Source of the DNA: Duganella margarita
GTDB taxonomy: Bacteria > Pseudomonadota > Gammaproteobacteria > Burkholderiales > Burkholderiaceae_D
Direction of reading: 5' to 3'
Assembly: GCF_009857535.1 (NCBI RefSeq)
Contig: NZ_WWCS01000003.1
Span: forward strand, 124,001-188,000
Length of the DNA: 64,000 nucleotides
A model generated the notes under the pieces. The model was not told where the DNA came from and ran no database searches. It was given only the letters and a program-made list of their open reading frames with translations. Positions 17,571 to 26,494 of the stretch are shown one piece after another. Within the stretch, counting starts at the first letter, position 1. Each line of letters begins with the position of its first letter. The position numbers and the translations under genes were made by a program.

Positions 17571-18425
17571 CTACAAGGCCGCCAGCAACTGGCCGGACGG
17601 TACGGTTTCGCCACCTTTGACCTTGCCGGTGGCGGGCTTGCTGCGCGTGCGCGAGGGCGGCAGGCGGCGCAAGGTTTTCAGGGCTTCGGGATCTTTAATG
17701 CCGATGGTGCGCTGGTCGACGCTGATCAGGCCGATCTCGTTGAAGGCGGACAGGGTGCGGCTGACGGTTTCCAGCGTCAGGCCCAGGTAGCTGCCGATTT
17801 CGTGGCGCGTCATGCGTAGGTTGAACAGCTTGCTGGAATACCCCATCTGAGCGAAGCGGTCCGCCAGCGCCACCAGGAAGCGCGCCACCCGCGCCTCGGC
17901 GCTGAGCGCGCCCAGCATGCCGATCATGGCCTGTTCGCGCACCAGCTCGCGGCTCATGACGCCGTACATCATGTTTTCCAGCTCCAGGTGGATGCGGCCG
18001 AGCGCGGTCAGCTTCTTGAACGGCAGCAGGATCAGGTCGCAATCCGACAGCGCCACCGCCTCCGACGAGTAGTGGCGGGTGTGGATGCCGTCGACACCCA
18101 GCATGTCGCCCTTCATCGGGAAGCTGAGTACCTGCTCGTTGCCGTATTCGTCGATCAGCACGGTTTTGAGGAAGCCGGAATTGACGATGTACAGCGTGTC
18201 GAACGGCTGGCCGATGGTGTGGATGCGCTGGCCGGTTTTGAACTGCACGTGCTGGAACAGCAATTCCTCGTTGGCCATCGAGCTGGCGGCCGGAATGTGC
18301 AGCAGGTCGCAGACTTCTTTGAGGTTCGACCAGAGCCGCCCCTGCCGCTGGCGGCCGGCTTCCATCGACGACGATTGCAGCGCCGTCGTGGCCGGGCGAA
18401 TTTCGGACGTTTGCGTGGACAGCAT
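17571..18425 (-). CDS. Crp/Fnr-family transcriptional regulator with reduced cysteine set
   Basis: A 284-residue regulator with a cyclic-nucleotide-binding-like beta-barrel (about 60-150), long dimer helix, and helix-turn-helix (about 205-232). The recognition helix reads 'ETVSR' (219-223), the pattern in FNR that reads TTGAT half-sites. Of the FNR Fe-S ligands only C39 (in 'NLKEVCDLLHIP') and C129 ('LSDCDL') remain; the other two N-terminal cysteines are absent, so a normal oxygen-sensing [4Fe-4S] cluster is unlikely. AGGAGA precedes the ATG at 18425. A perfect FNR site lies upstream of the nearby uspA, a plausible target. The C-terminal 30 residues are a basic tail. Confidence 0.87.
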   Translation of the reverse strand: MLSTQTSEIRPATTALQSSSMEAGRQRQGRLWSNLKEVCDLLHIPAASSMANEELLFQHVQFKTGQRIHTIGQPFDTLYIVNSGFLKTVLIDEYGNEQVLSFPMKGDMLGVDGIHTRHYSSEAVALSDCDLILLPFKKLTALGRIHLELENMMYGVMSRELVREQAMIGMLGALSAEARVARFLVALADRFAQMGYSSKLFNLRMTRHEIGSYLGLTLETVSRTLSAFNEIGLISVDQRTIGIKDPEALKTLRRLPPSRTRSKPATGKVKGGETVPSGQLLAAL

Positions 18426-18568
18426 GGTGGTCTCCTGTAGACAGGTATCTGAACGGTATGGTTTCAGTATGCCAACACGAAGGTCGGATAGATATCAGCA
18501 ATGGCTGAATCTACGGGTAGGAGTCGGGCTAAAGTTTGTAGGAGTCGTCCTACGGATGAGCTGGGCTG

Positions 18569-19213
18569 TCAGGTTTTGAAGGGCGACAACAGGCGATGCG
18601 CGACGGCGTACTGCACCATTTCCGCCAATGAACTCATGCCCATTTTTTGCATGATGCGGGTCTTGTGGGTGCTGACGGTCTTCACGCTCAGATGCAGGCT
18701 GTTGGCGATCTCGGTGATCGAGCGGCCCGCCACCAGCAGCGAGAACACCTCGAATTCGCGGTCGGACAGTTGTTTATGCAATAGCGATTCGTGCGGCATC
18801 ATGATGTTGAGCGCCAGCTGTTCGGCCACTTCGGTGCTGATGTACGGGCGCCCGGAGGCCACCTTGCGGATCGCCCCTACCAGCTGGGTGCCGGCGCTTT
18901 CCTTGGTCAGGTAGCCCTGGGCGCCGGCGCGGATGGCGCGCACCGCGTACTGCTCTTCCTCGTGCATGGTGAGGATCAGGATGGCCAGCTTGGGCGCCTC
19001 GGCCTTGACCTGGCGGATCAGGTCGACGCCGCTGCGGCCCGGCATCGACAAGTCCAGCAGCAGCAGGTCGAAGCCGCCCTGGCGGACATGGCCGAGCACC
19101 TCGAAGCCGTCGATGGCCTCGCCCACGATGTCGATATCCGGCGCGCCATCAAGGATGCGCTTGAGCCCCTCGCGCATGATGGTGTGGTCGTCGGCAATCA
19201 CTATACGGATCAT
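18569..19213 (-). CDS. Orphan NarL/LuxR-family response regulator
   Basis: A 214-residue two-domain regulator. The receiver has acidic pair D8/D9, phosphoacceptor D54 in 'LLLDLSMPG', T82-like 'LTMHEEE' and K in 'GYLTKES'; the C-terminal LuxR-type HTH (about 147-208) has 'LSDREFEVFSLLVAGRSITEIANSLHLSVKTVSTHKTRIMQKMG'-type order. No sensor kinase is next to it. Its neighbours are an Fnr-like regulator and a universal stress protein, the sort of set seen in oxygen or nitrate response clusters. Autonomous transcription is likely since both sides have gaps above 90 bases. Confidence 0.93.
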   Translation of the reverse strand: MIRIVIADDHTIMREGLKRILDGAPDIDIVGEAIDGFEVLGHVRQGGFDLLLLDLSMPGRSGVDLIRQVKAEAPKLAILILTMHEEEQYAVRAIRAGAQGYLTKESAGTQLVGAIRKVASGRPYISTEVAEQLALNIMMPHESLLHKQLSDREFEVFSLLVAGRSITEIANSLHLSVKTVSTHKTRIMQKMGMSSLAEMVQYAVAHRLLSPFKT

Positions 19214-19303
19214 GGGGAATGTAGCTAAAAAATGATTAATAGTAAGTGTTGTTACTCTTGAATCAAGTTGATCATATTACTACAGACTGTGGGCGCCGGC
19301 TGC

Positions 19304-19771
19304 TTATTTGCTACCGGGTTCCTTGATCAGGCGGTGCACCAGCACCGGAATCGTGGAATGTTGCAACACCTTGTTGGTAACGCTTCCAAGCAAGAGCTGC
19401 CCCCAGCCGCTGCGGCCGTGCGATCCCATGAAGATCAGGTCGCAGCCGTGGTGTTGCGCTACGTCGACGATTTTCAGCGCCGCGCTCTCGTGGAAGGCGG
19501 TCAGCGTGGCGCAGGGCACGCCCCGTTTGGCGCAGGATTCGGCCACGTCGCGCGTGTGGTCGGCGCCGGCGCGCTCCATGGCGGCGCGGTATTCGGCTTC
19601 GCTGGGATAGCTGGGCGGGATGATTTCGACGTAGATCGGGTAGTGGTATTCGGGGGCCACAAACAGCGCCAGCACTTCGGCGCCGAGCTGCTCGGCAAAC
19701 TGCACGCCGGCGCAGGCGGTCTTGCTGGACACGGCCGAGCCGTCGGTGGTGATCAGGATTTTGCGGTACAT
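19304..19771 (-). CDS. Universal stress protein UspA family
   Basis: A 155-residue UspA-fold protein. The N-terminal 'YRKILITTDGS' strand, 'DLIFMGSHGRSGWGQLLLGSVTNKVLQHSTIPVLV' and the G-x2-G-x9-G-S/T pattern indicate an ATP-binding type. The frame opens further up but AAGGAGG just upstream of the ATG at 19771 fixes the start. A perfect FNR half-site pair (19847-19860) lies 76 bases upstream, so expression probably rises in low oxygen. The gene is last in a minus-strand cluster with the response regulator and Fnr-like gene. Confidence 0.93.
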   Translation of the reverse strand: MYRKILITTDGSAVSSKTACAGVQFAEQLGAEVLALFVAPEYHYPIYVEIIPPSYPSEAEYRAAMERAGADHTRDVAESCAKRGVPCATLTAFHESAALKIVDVAQHHGCDLIFMGSHGRSGWGQLLLGSVTNKVLQHSTIPVLVHRLIKEPGSK

Positions 19772-19846
19772 GACAAACCTCCTTTTATGCATCAACTCAC
19801 AAGATGATTGTAGCGCCGATTTACATTATTGACAGTATGGAAAGAC

Positions 19847-19860
19847 TTGATGTTTATCAA
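19847..19860. promoter_or_regulatory. FNR/Anr-type binding site upstream of uspA
   Basis: TTGATGTTTATCAA is a perfect TTGAT-N4-ATCAA palindrome. It is 76 bases ahead of the uspA start, compatible with a class II promoter (site centred near -41.5 if transcription starts about 19812). The Fnr-like protein encoded at 17571-18425 has the recognition helix for this motif. Confidence 0.88.
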
Positions 19861-20038
19861 ATAAAATCGCTTTATACTGTGGTGCAGGGTGTGGGCTTTT
19901 ATGCGTCTGACACGATTTTTTTGCACTAAAGCACTACTTTTGTGTCCTGCGGCATACCTCGACGATCTTTCCAATGTTAGTATCTCCAAATACAGCTAGT
20001 TTAGGCAGTAAATTTATCAATATGGAGAAGCAGGGATT

Positions 20039-20878
20039 ATGACTAACGCCGCTGACGATTTCGACGCCTTATTTGAAGAAGTGTCCGCTCAGAGCAAGAC
20101 AGCAGCGCCCGCTCCAGCGCCTGCGCCAGCCCCGGCCGCCAGCGCAGAAGACGACCTGGAAAGCCTGTTTGAAGAAGTCGCCGCGGCCCGTCCGGCCGAG
20201 GCCGCCCCCGCCCCCGCCGCCGTTGCTGCACCCGCTGCGCCTGTTGCCCCGGCCGCCGCAGCCGAAGGCGCGCCGGTCGAAGACAAGGCCATGTTCGAAC
20301 GCCTGGGCGGCATCGTGCGTCTGCTGCACGATTCGCTGCGCGAACTGGGCTACGACAAGGCGCTGACCGAAGCGTCGAGCCAGATCAACGACGCCCAGGA
20401 CCGCCTCGAATACGTCGCCACGCTGACCGAGCAGGCCGCCAACAAGGTGCTCAACACCCTGGACGAGGGCATGCCGGAGCAGGATACGCTGTCGAAGCGA
20501 TCGAAAGACATGGAAAACCGCTGGGCCGACCTGTTTGCGGGCAAGCTCAGCCTGGAACAGTTCAAGCAGCTGGCCGGCGACTCGCAGCAGTTCGCGATTG
20601 CCGTCTCGGCCGCCACTGAAGCTGAAAAAGCGCGCCTGCTGGAAATCATGATGGCCCAGGACTTCCAGGACATCACCGGTCAATTGATCAAGAAAGTGGT
20701 GACTATCACGAAAACTGTCGAGAGTGAATTGGCCACGCTGCTGCGCGACAATGCGCCGCCGGCGGTCAAGGAGAAGATTGCACAGAAAGAAGTGTCCCTG
20801 ATGTCCGGTCCGTCCGCTCCGACCGTGGCGCTGAATCAGGACAGCGTTGATGATCTTCTTGCCGATCTGGGGTTCTAA
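20039..20878 (+). CDS. cheZ: Chemotaxis protein phosphatase CheZ
   Basis: A 279-residue CheZ, which dephosphorylates CheY-P. The catalytic segment is 'AQDFQDITGQLI' with D211 and Q215 matching E. coli D143/Q147, and the C-terminus 'DSVDDLLADLGF' is the CheY-binding tail. Unlike the 214-residue E. coli protein, it has an 80-residue N-terminal extension: two copies of an acidic motif, 'DDFDALFEEV' (6-15) and 'DDLESLFEEV' (38-47), separated by Ala/Pro-rich linkers. 'GGAGAAGCAGGG' precedes the ATG. The stop overlaps the cheA-like start by one base. No cheY, cheW, receptor or flagellar genes are nearby, so it may serve a distant pathway. Confidence 0.93.
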   Translation: MTNAADDFDALFEEVSAQSKTAAPAPAPAPAPAASAEDDLESLFEEVAAARPAEAAPAPAAVAAPAAPVAPAAAAEGAPVEDKAMFERLGGIVRLLHDSLRELGYDKALTEASSQINDAQDRLEYVATLTEQAANKVLNTLDEGMPEQDTLSKRSKDMENRWADLFAGKLSLEQFKQLAGDSQQFAIAVSAATEAEKARLLEIMMAQDFQDITGQLIKKVVTITKTVESELATLLRDNAPPAVKEKIAQKEVSLMSGPSAPTVALNQDSVDDLLADLGF

Positions 20879-22791
20879 TGGACGATATGCTGAAGGATTT
20901 CGTCGTTGAGGCGATGGATCTGGCGGTCAACGTGGAGGAGCACCTGCTGCGCCTCGAACGCGACCCCGAGAACAAGGAAACGCTGAACGCGGTGTTCCGT
21001 TCTTTCCACACCATCAAGGGCGGCGCCGGTTTCATGGGCCTGCCAGCGATGGTGACGGCCTGCCACCTGACCGAAAATCTGTTTGACGCCCTGCGTACCG
21101 GCGCCGCGCCGGTCACGCCGTTGTCGATCGAGGCGGCGCTGCAAGCGTCGGGCTTTGTCGCCGACCAACTGGCCGAACTGAACGACGGCGCCGAGCCGAG
21201 CAGCCTGCCGGCCCTGCCGGGCGACCTGGAACAGCTGCTCAACGACGCCATCGCCGGCAAGTCCAGCGCGCCGGCCAAGCCTGCTGCTGCTGCTGCACCG
21301 GCACCGGCAGTGGCCGCCGCGCCCGTCGCAGCCGTTGCTGCGCCGGCCGCCGCGCCATCGGCTGATGGCCTGGACTGGGAAGGCATGTATGAAACCGTCA
21401 TGCCTGCCGGTAGCTACACCCGTTCGGCACCGGCCCCGGTGGCGGTGGCCGCGCCGGTGGAAGCCGTTGCTGCGCCTGCCGCGGCAGCCGCTTCCGCGCC
21501 GCCAAGCGCTGCGGAAATCGCCGCCGTCGCCGCCGAAGTCAAGGCCGCGCCGGGCGCGCGCCGCGAAGTCGCCGACAAGAAAGACGAACGCCAGCACGCC
21601 GCGCCGGCCAAGGAAGAATCGATCCGGATCGACGCCGTCAAGCTGGACGCGCTGCTGGAAGTGGCCGGCGAATCGGTGCAGGCCGCCAATCAGGCCGCCG
21701 TGCTGCTGGAGCGCCTGATGCAGTTCAAGTTCGAAGGCCAGGCGCAGACGCTGATGTCGACGCTGGCCGAAACGCTGGAACGCGCCTCGCGCTACTCGAC
21801 CGAACTGCAGCGCGCCACGCTGGCGACCCGCATGCAGCCGGTCGGCCGCCTGTTCCAGAAGTTCCCGCGCCTGGTGCGCGAGTTGGCCAAGGACCTGGGC
21901 AAGGAAGTCGATCTGAACATCGAAGGCGCGGAGACCGAAGTCGACCGCGTGGTGGTGGATTCGCTGTACGATCCGCTGGTGCACATGCTGCGCAACGCGC
22001 TGGACCACGGCGTCGAGACGCCGGAAGAGCGCGCCGCAGTCGGCAAGCCGCTGCGCTCGTTCATCCAGCTGAAAGCGTGGCAGGAGGCCAACAGCGTCAT
22101 GATCGTGCTGCAGGATGACGGCAAGGGCATGGACCCGGTCAAGCTGCGCCAGATCGCCTTGCGCAAGGGTTTGATCTCGGAATCGGCGCAGTTGACCGCC
22201 GACGATTGCTATCAGCTGGTATTCTTGCCGGGTTTCTCGACCAAGGAAGTGGCGTCCAGCGTCTCCGGCCGCGGCGTCGGCATGGACGTGGTGAAAACTG
22301 CCGTGGAGAAGAACCGCGGCGCGATCCACATCGAGTCCGAGCTGGGCAAGGGCACCAAGTTCTCGATCCGCCTGCCGATCGAGCTGTCGATCGTGCCGAC
22401 CATGCTGGTATCGACCTCGGGCGCCGCACTGGCGCTGCCGATGGCCGTGGTGCAGCGCGTGGTCGAGCTGCCGGAAGTATTCATGGAAGTGGGCGGCGCG
22501 CCGGTGCTGAAGGACCAGGGCCGTCCGCTGCCGGTGCGGTCGCTGGCCGACTCGCTGGGCTACGAAAGCTGCCGCGAGAAGGTGGGCATTGTTGTCTCGG
22601 CACCACAGCCGTACATCCTGGCCGTGGAAGCGGTGGATGGCACTGCCGACCTGGTGATCAAGCCGATGACCGCGATTACCGTCGAGGGCATTACCGGCAC
22701 GGCGCGCTCCGCCGAGGGCGAGCTGGTGCTAGTGGTGGGCCTATCGTTCCTAATGGACGGTTGCAGGGGTAGTGTACGCATGGCGGCTTGA
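20878..22791 (+). CDS. CheA-type chemotaxis histidine kinase lacking P2
   Basis: A 637-residue CheA-like kinase. HPt domain about 1-105 with phosphorylated H44 in 'FHTIKGGAGF'; an Ala/Pro linker about 125-240; dimerisation/P3 about 245-300; ATPase P4 about 300-490 ('LRNALDHGVE' N-box, 'DDGKGMD' G1, 'GRGVGMDVV' G2); and P5/CheW-like domain to the end. The P2 domain that binds CheY/CheB is missing, replaced by the linker. It is coupled to CheZ by a one-base overlap and followed by a strong terminator, making a two-gene unit. It may phosphorylate a response regulator encoded elsewhere. Confidence 0.92.
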   Translation: MDDMLKDFVVEAMDLAVNVEEHLLRLERDPENKETLNAVFRSFHTIKGGAGFMGLPAMVTACHLTENLFDALRTGAAPVTPLSIEAALQASGFVADQLAELNDGAEPSSLPALPGDLEQLLNDAIAGKSSAPAKPAAAAAPAPAVAAAPVAAVAAPAAAPSADGLDWEGMYETVMPAGSYTRSAPAPVAVAAPVEAVAAPAAAAASAPPSAAEIAAVAAEVKAAPGARREVADKKDERQHAAPAKEESIRIDAVKLDALLEVAGESVQAANQAAVLLERLMQFKFEGQAQTLMSTLAETLERASRYSTELQRATLATRMQPVGRLFQKFPRLVRELAKDLGKEVDLNIEGAETEVDRVVVDSLYDPLVHMLRNALDHGVETPEERAAVGKPLRSFIQLKAWQEANSVMIVLQDDGKGMDPVKLRQIALRKGLISESAQLTADDCYQLVFLPGFSTKEVASSVSGRGVGMDVVKTAVEKNRGAIHIESELGKGTKFSIRLPIELSIVPTMLVSTSGAALALPMAVVQRVVELPEVFMEVGGAPVLKDQGRPLPVRSLADSLGYESCREKVGIVVSAPQPYILAVEAVDGTADLVIKPMTAITVEGITGTARSAEGELVLVVGLSFLMDGCRGSVRMAA

Positions 22792-22818
22792 TTCACGGAT
22801 CAAGCCAGTAAAACCAAA

Positions 22819-22847
22819 AGCCTGCGTCCACACGCAGGCTTTTTTTA
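22819..22847 (+). terminator. Rho-independent terminator after the cheZ-cheA pair
   Basis: Arms AGCCTGCGT (22819-22827) and ACGCAGGCT (22832-22840) are exact complements around a 4-base loop, followed by seven T. It closes the cheZ-cheA transcript 28 bases after the kinase stop. Confidence 0.92.
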
Positions 22848-22981
22848 TTTTTGGGGTCATACCACGTGGCGCGGTAGGCAGAAGGCGTCGGGCTCAAGAG
22901 GCTGGACAGCGGTGGCTGCTATTGCATTGCACAATATGGCATAATCAAGTTGGATAATAGTAGCAGTACCATAAAGACATC

Positions 22982-24382
22982 ATGAAGACGCTTTACGACA
23001 AACTGTGGGAATCCCACGTGGTCCGTACCGAAGACGACGGCACCACCATCCTCTATATTGACCGCCACCTGGTGCACGAAGTGACCAGCCCGCAAGCATT
23101 CGACGGCCTGCGCGCCGCCAACCGCCAGCCGTGGCGCCTGTCGGCCAACCTGGCCGTGGCCGACCACAACGTGCCGACCACCTCGCGCGCCGACGGCATC
23201 GCCGACCCGGTCTCGCGCCTGCAGGTAGAAACGCTGGACAATAACGCCAGGTCCTACGGCCTGACCTACTTCAACATGAACGACAAGCGCCAGGGCATCG
23301 TCCACGTGATCGGGCCGGAGCAGGGCGCCACCCTGCCGGGCATGACCGTGGTCTGCGGCGACTCGCACACCTCGACCCACGGCGCCTTTGGCGCGCTGGC
23401 GCACGGCATCGGCACCTCGGAAGTGGAGCACGTGCTGGCCACCCAGACCCTGCTGCAGAAAAAATCCAAGGCGATGCTGGTGCAGGTGGACGGCGCGTTG
23501 CCGGCCGGCGTCACCTCCAAGGACATCGTGCTGGCCATCATCGGCAAGATCGGCACCGCCGGCGGCAATGGCTACTGTATCGAGTTCGGCGGTTCGACCA
23601 TCCGCGCGCTGTCGATGGAAGGCCGGATGACGGTCTGCAATATGGCGATCGAGGCGGGCGCGCGCGCCGGCATCATCGGCGTCGACGACACCACCATCAA
23701 CTACGTCAAGGGCCGTCCATTCTCGCCGGCCGGTCCGCACTGGGACCAGGCCGTGAGCTACTGGCGCACGCTGCACACCGATCCGGGCGCCAGGTTCGAC
23801 CTGGTGGTGACGCTGAACGCGGCCGAGATCAAGCCGCAGGTCACCTGGGGCACTTCGCCGGAAATGGTGGTGGCGATCGACGGCCGGGTGCCGGACCCGG
23901 ACCACGAAAAGGACAGCGTCAAGCGCGGCGCCATCGAAAAAGCCCTGGTCTACATGGACCTCAAGCCGAATACCGCCATCGAGGACATCCGCATCGACAA
24001 GGTATTCATCGGTTCCTGCACCAACTCGCGCATTGAAGATCTGCGCGCGGCGGCAGCGGTGGTGCGCGGCAAGCAGCGCGCCTCCAACGTCAAGCTGGCG
24101 CTGGTGGTGCCGGGCTCGGGACTGGTCAAGGAGCAAGCCGAACGCGAAGGCCTGGACCGTATCTTCAAGGAGGCCGGTTTCGAATGGCGCGAACCGGGCT
24201 GCTCGATGTGCCTGGCGATGAACGCCGACCGCCTGGAACCGGGCGAGCGCTGCGCCTCGACTTCCAACCGTAATTTTGAAGGACGCCAAGGCCAGGGCGG
24301 ACGCACCCATCTGGTGTCTCCCGCCATGGCGGCGGCAGCCGGTATCGCCGGCCATTTTGTTGACGTGCGCGCACTGCACTAA
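22982..24382 (+). CDS. leuC: 3-isopropylmalate dehydratase large subunit
   Basis: A 466-residue aconitase-family protein that isomerises 2- to 3-isopropylmalate with LeuD in leucine synthesis. The [4Fe-4S] cysteines appear in '[11 protein letters not shown]' and in 'GCSMCLAMN' near the C-terminus; '[15 protein letters not shown]' is the substrate-binding segment. Full length. ATG 22982 is chosen as it gives the conserved N-terminus '[13 protein letters not shown]'. First gene of leuC-(entericidin)-leuD-leuB, 190 bases after the chemotaxis terminator. No leucine leader peptide was recognised upstream. Confidence 0.97.
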   Translation: MKTLYDKLWESHVVRTEDDGTTILYIDRHLVHEVTSPQAFDGLRAANRQPWRLSANLAVADHNVPTTSRADGIADPVSRLQVETLDNNARSYGLTYFNMNDKRQGIVHVIGPEQGATLPGMTVVCGDSHTSTHGAFGALAHGIGTSEVEHVLATQTLLQKKSKAMLVQVDGALPAGVTSKDIVLAIIGKIGTAGGNGYCIEFGGSTIRALSMEGRMTVCNMAIEAGARAGIIGVDDTTINYVKGRPFSPAGPHWDQAVSYWRTLHTDPGARFDLVVTLNAAEIKPQVTWGTSPEMVVAIDGRVPDPDHEKDSVKRGAIEKALVYMDLKPNTAIEDIRIDKVFIGSCTNSRIEDLRAAAAVVRGKQRASNVKLALVVPGSGLVKEQAEREGLDRIFKEAGFEWREPGCSMCLAMNADRLEPGERCASTSNRNFEGRQGQGGRTHLVSPAMAAAAGIAGHFVDVRALH

Positions 24383-24404
24383 TTTCCACTTACTGAGAAC
24401 TCCC

Positions 24405-24527
24405 ATGAAAAAACTGATCGCCCTGACCTTCCTCGCCATCGCTATCACCGGCTGCAACACCATTGCCGGCATGGGCAAGGATGTACAGAAGGCCGGCCAG
24501 GCGGTGCAAGGCGCCGCCGGGCATTGA
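24405..24527 (+). CDS. Entericidin A/B family lipoprotein
   Basis: A 40-residue small lipoprotein with a lipobox 'ITGC' (cysteine at residue 17) after a short hydrophobic signal, and a mature part 'NTIAGMGKDVQKAGQAVQGAAGH' with the family's 'GKDVQKAG' motif. E. coli EcnA/EcnB are an entericidin antidote/toxin pair; a single copy here is more likely a stress-linked outer-membrane lipoprotein. It lies 22 bases after leuC and before leuD, interrupting the leuC-leuD pair. It is often missed because of its size. Family call is from motif only. Confidence 0.8.
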   Translation: MKKLIALTFLAIAITGCNTIAGMGKDVQKAGQAVQGAAGH

Positions 24528-24543
24528 CGAACCGACGCCACTC

Positions 24544-24605
24544 CGTCGTCCCCGCGCAGGCGGGGATTCATGCTGAGTATGGATTCCCGCCTGCGCGGGA
24601 ATGAC
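24544..24605. repeat. Dispersed inverted-repeat element, copy 1 (ATTCCC...GGGAAT type)
   Basis: Two palindromic units, CCCCGCGCAGGCGGGG near 24550 and ATTCCCGCCTGCGCGGGAAT near 24583, are inverted copies of each other around a short centre. It lies between the entericidin gene and leuD. Related copies occur at 26371, 35576 and 42363. They resemble dRS3-like or REP-type elements in Neisseria and other betaproteobacteria. Confidence 0.85.
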
Positions 24606-24635
24606 CGCGGTGGCTGTACCTTAAGAATAATGATT

Positions 24636-25283
24636 ATGGAAAAATTTACGATTTATGAAGGCCTGGTCGCGCCGCTGGACCGCGCCAACGTCGATACCGA
24701 CGCCATCATCCCGAAGCAGTTCCTGAAGTCCATCCACCGCACCGGCTTCGGCCCCAATCTGTTTGACGAGTGGCGCTATCTCGATCACGGCGAGCCGGGC
24801 ATGGACAACAGCCAGCGTCCGCTGAATCCGGACTTCGTGCTCAACGAGCCGCGCTACCAGGGAGCCTCGATCCTGCTGACCCGCAAGAACTTCGGCTGCG
24901 GCTCGTCGCGCGAGCACGCGCCGTGGGCGCTGGACCAGTACGGCTTCCGCGCCGTGGTCGCGCCATCGTTCGCCGACATCTTCTTCAACAACTGTTTCAA
25001 GAGCGGCTTGCTGCCCATCGTATTAACTGAAGCGCAGATCGATCATCTGTTCAACGAAGTCAAGGCTTTCCCCGGATACAAACTGGTGGTCGACCTTGAG
25101 CAGCAGCGCATTTCCACCAGCAATGGCAGCGTCTCCTATCCCTTCGAGATCGACGCCTTCCGCAAATACTGCCTGATGAACGGCCTCGACGATATCGGCC
25201 TGACGCTGCGTCACGCCGACACCATCCGTGAATACGAAGCGCGTCATCTGGCAAACCAACCCTGGTTGGCTAACGTCATCTAA
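24636..25283 (+). CDS. leuD: 3-isopropylmalate dehydratase small subunit
   Basis: A 215-residue aconitase swivel domain, partner of LeuC. Key segments: '[15 protein letters not shown]', '[15 protein letters not shown]' and '[25 protein letters not shown]'-like order. ATG 24636 is used (an in-frame ATG lies two codons upstream). Normally directly after leuC in many bacteria; here separated by an entericidin gene and an inverted-repeat element, so it may be less tightly coupled. leuB follows 11 bases later. Confidence 0.96.
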   Translation: MEKFTIYEGLVAPLDRANVDTDAIIPKQFLKSIHRTGFGPNLFDEWRYLDHGEPGMDNSQRPLNPDFVLNEPRYQGASILLTRKNFGCGSSREHAPWALDQYGFRAVVAPSFADIFFNNCFKSGLLPIVLTEAQIDHLFNEVKAFPGYKLVVDLEQQRISTSNGSVSYPFEIDAFRKYCLMNGLDDIGLTLRHADTIREYEARHLANQPWLANVI

Positions 25284-25294
25284 AGATCAAAGAC

Positions 25295-26365
25295 ATGAAA
25301 ATCGCAATCCTCCCGGGCGATGGCATCGGCCCGGAAATCGTCACCCAAGCGGTCAAGGTACTGAACGCGCTGGGCGAGCAGTTTGAACTGGAAACCGCCC
25401 CGGTCGGCGGCGCCGGCTACGAAGCCAGCGGCCATCCGCTGCCGGACGCCACGCTGCAACTGGCCAAGGACGCCGACGCCGTGCTGTTCGGCGCCGTCGG
25501 CGACTGGAAGTACGATACGCTGGACCGCCCGCTGCGTCCCGAGCAGGCGATCCTGGGCCTGCGCAAGAACCTGGGCCTGTTCGGCAACCTGCGTCCGGCC
25601 ATCCTGTACCCTGAGCTGGCCAACGCCTCGACGCTGAAGCCGGAAATCGTCTCCGGCCTGGACATCCTGATCGTGCGCGAACTGACCGGCGACATCTACT
25701 TCGGCCAGCCGCGCGGCGTGCGCGAGTGCCCGGACGGTCCGTTCAAGGGCCAGCGCGAGGGCTTCGACACCATGCGCTATGCGGAAGGCGAAATCCGCCG
25801 CATCGCCCACGTGGCGTTCCAGGCCGCGCAAAAGCGCGACAAGCGCCTGACCTCGGTGGACAAGGCCAACGTGCTGGAGACGTTCCAGTTCTGGAAAGAC
25901 ATCGTCACCGACGTGCACAAGGAATATCCGGACGTCGCGCTCGACCACATGTATGTCGACAACGCCGCCATGCAGCTGGTGCGCGCGCCGAAGAAATTCG
26001 ACGTCATCGTCACCGGCAATATGTTCGGCGACATTTTGAGCGACGCGGCAGCGATGCTGACCGGTTCGATCGGCATGCTGCCATCGGCGTCGCTGGACGC
26101 CAACAACAAGGGCCTGTATGAGCCGTCGCACGGCTCGGCGCCGGACATCGCCGGCAAGGGCATCGCCAATCCGCTGGCGACGATTCTGTCGGCCGCGATG
26201 ATGCTGCGCTTCTCGCTGAACAAGGAAGAGCAGGCCGACCGCATCGAAAACGCCGTCAAGAAAGTGCTGGCCCAGGGCCTGCGCACAGCCGACATCTACG
26301 AAGCCGGCACCACCAAGGTGGGCACGGAAGAGATGGGCAACGCGGTCGTCAAAGCACTCGGCTGA
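25295..26365 (+). CDS. leuB: 3-isopropylmalate dehydrogenase
   Basis: A 356-residue NAD-dependent enzyme catalysing the third step of leucine synthesis: oxidative decarboxylation of 3-isopropylmalate. Motifs include '[11 protein letters not shown]', '[15 protein letters not shown]' order, '[45 protein letters not shown]' segment and '[18 protein letters not shown]'. Full length with no gaps. 11 bases after leuD. A repeat element follows its stop, then asd. Confidence 0.97.
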   Translation: MKIAILPGDGIGPEIVTQAVKVLNALGEQFELETAPVGGAGYEASGHPLPDATLQLAKDADAVLFGAVGDWKYDTLDRPLRPEQAILGLRKNLGLFGNLRPAILYPELANASTLKPEIVSGLDILIVRELTGDIYFGQPRGVRECPDGPFKGQREGFDTMRYAEGEIRRIAHVAFQAAQKRDKRLTSVDKANVLETFQFWKDIVTDVHKEYPDVALDHMYVDNAAMQLVRAPKKFDVIVTGNMFGDILSDAAAMLTGSIGMLPSASLDANNKGLYEPSHGSAPDIAGKGIANPLATILSAAMMLRFSLNKEEQADRIENAVKKVLAQGLRTADIYEAGTTKVGTEEMGNAVVKALG

Positions 26366-26370
26366 CGCCG

Positions 26371-26463
26371 TCATTCCGGCGCACGCCGGAATCCATAGAA
26401 CGCACGCTCAGCATGGGTCCCGGCTTTCGCCGGGAGTCATTTCGCCCAATGGGCGGAATGACG
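26371..26463. repeat. Dispersed inverted-repeat element, copy 2
   Basis: TCATTCCGGCGCACGCCGGAAT and later TCCCGGCTTTCGCCGGGA-type units form two hairpins, then GGCGGAATGA closes the element. It sits between leuB and asd. It is more diverged than copies 1, 3 and 4 but has the same architecture. Confidence 0.75.
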
Positions 26464-26494
26464 CGGGGATAAATAATTTATAAGGAAGAGCAAA

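Noticed and set aside
19792..19989. 65-codon minus-strand frame upstream of uspA
   Set aside because: It covers the perfect FNR site and promoter region, has no good ribosome site and no family match.
22772..22957. 61-codon plus-strand frame after cheA
   Set aside because: It includes the cheA terminator hairpin, so a translated product is unlikely.
22919..24571. 550-codon minus-strand frame across leuC
   Set aside because: leuC on the plus strand is certain; the minus frame is a composition artefact.
24570..24635. Longer leuD starting at 24570
   Set aside because: That frame runs through the inverted-repeat element; the family N-terminus starts at 24636.
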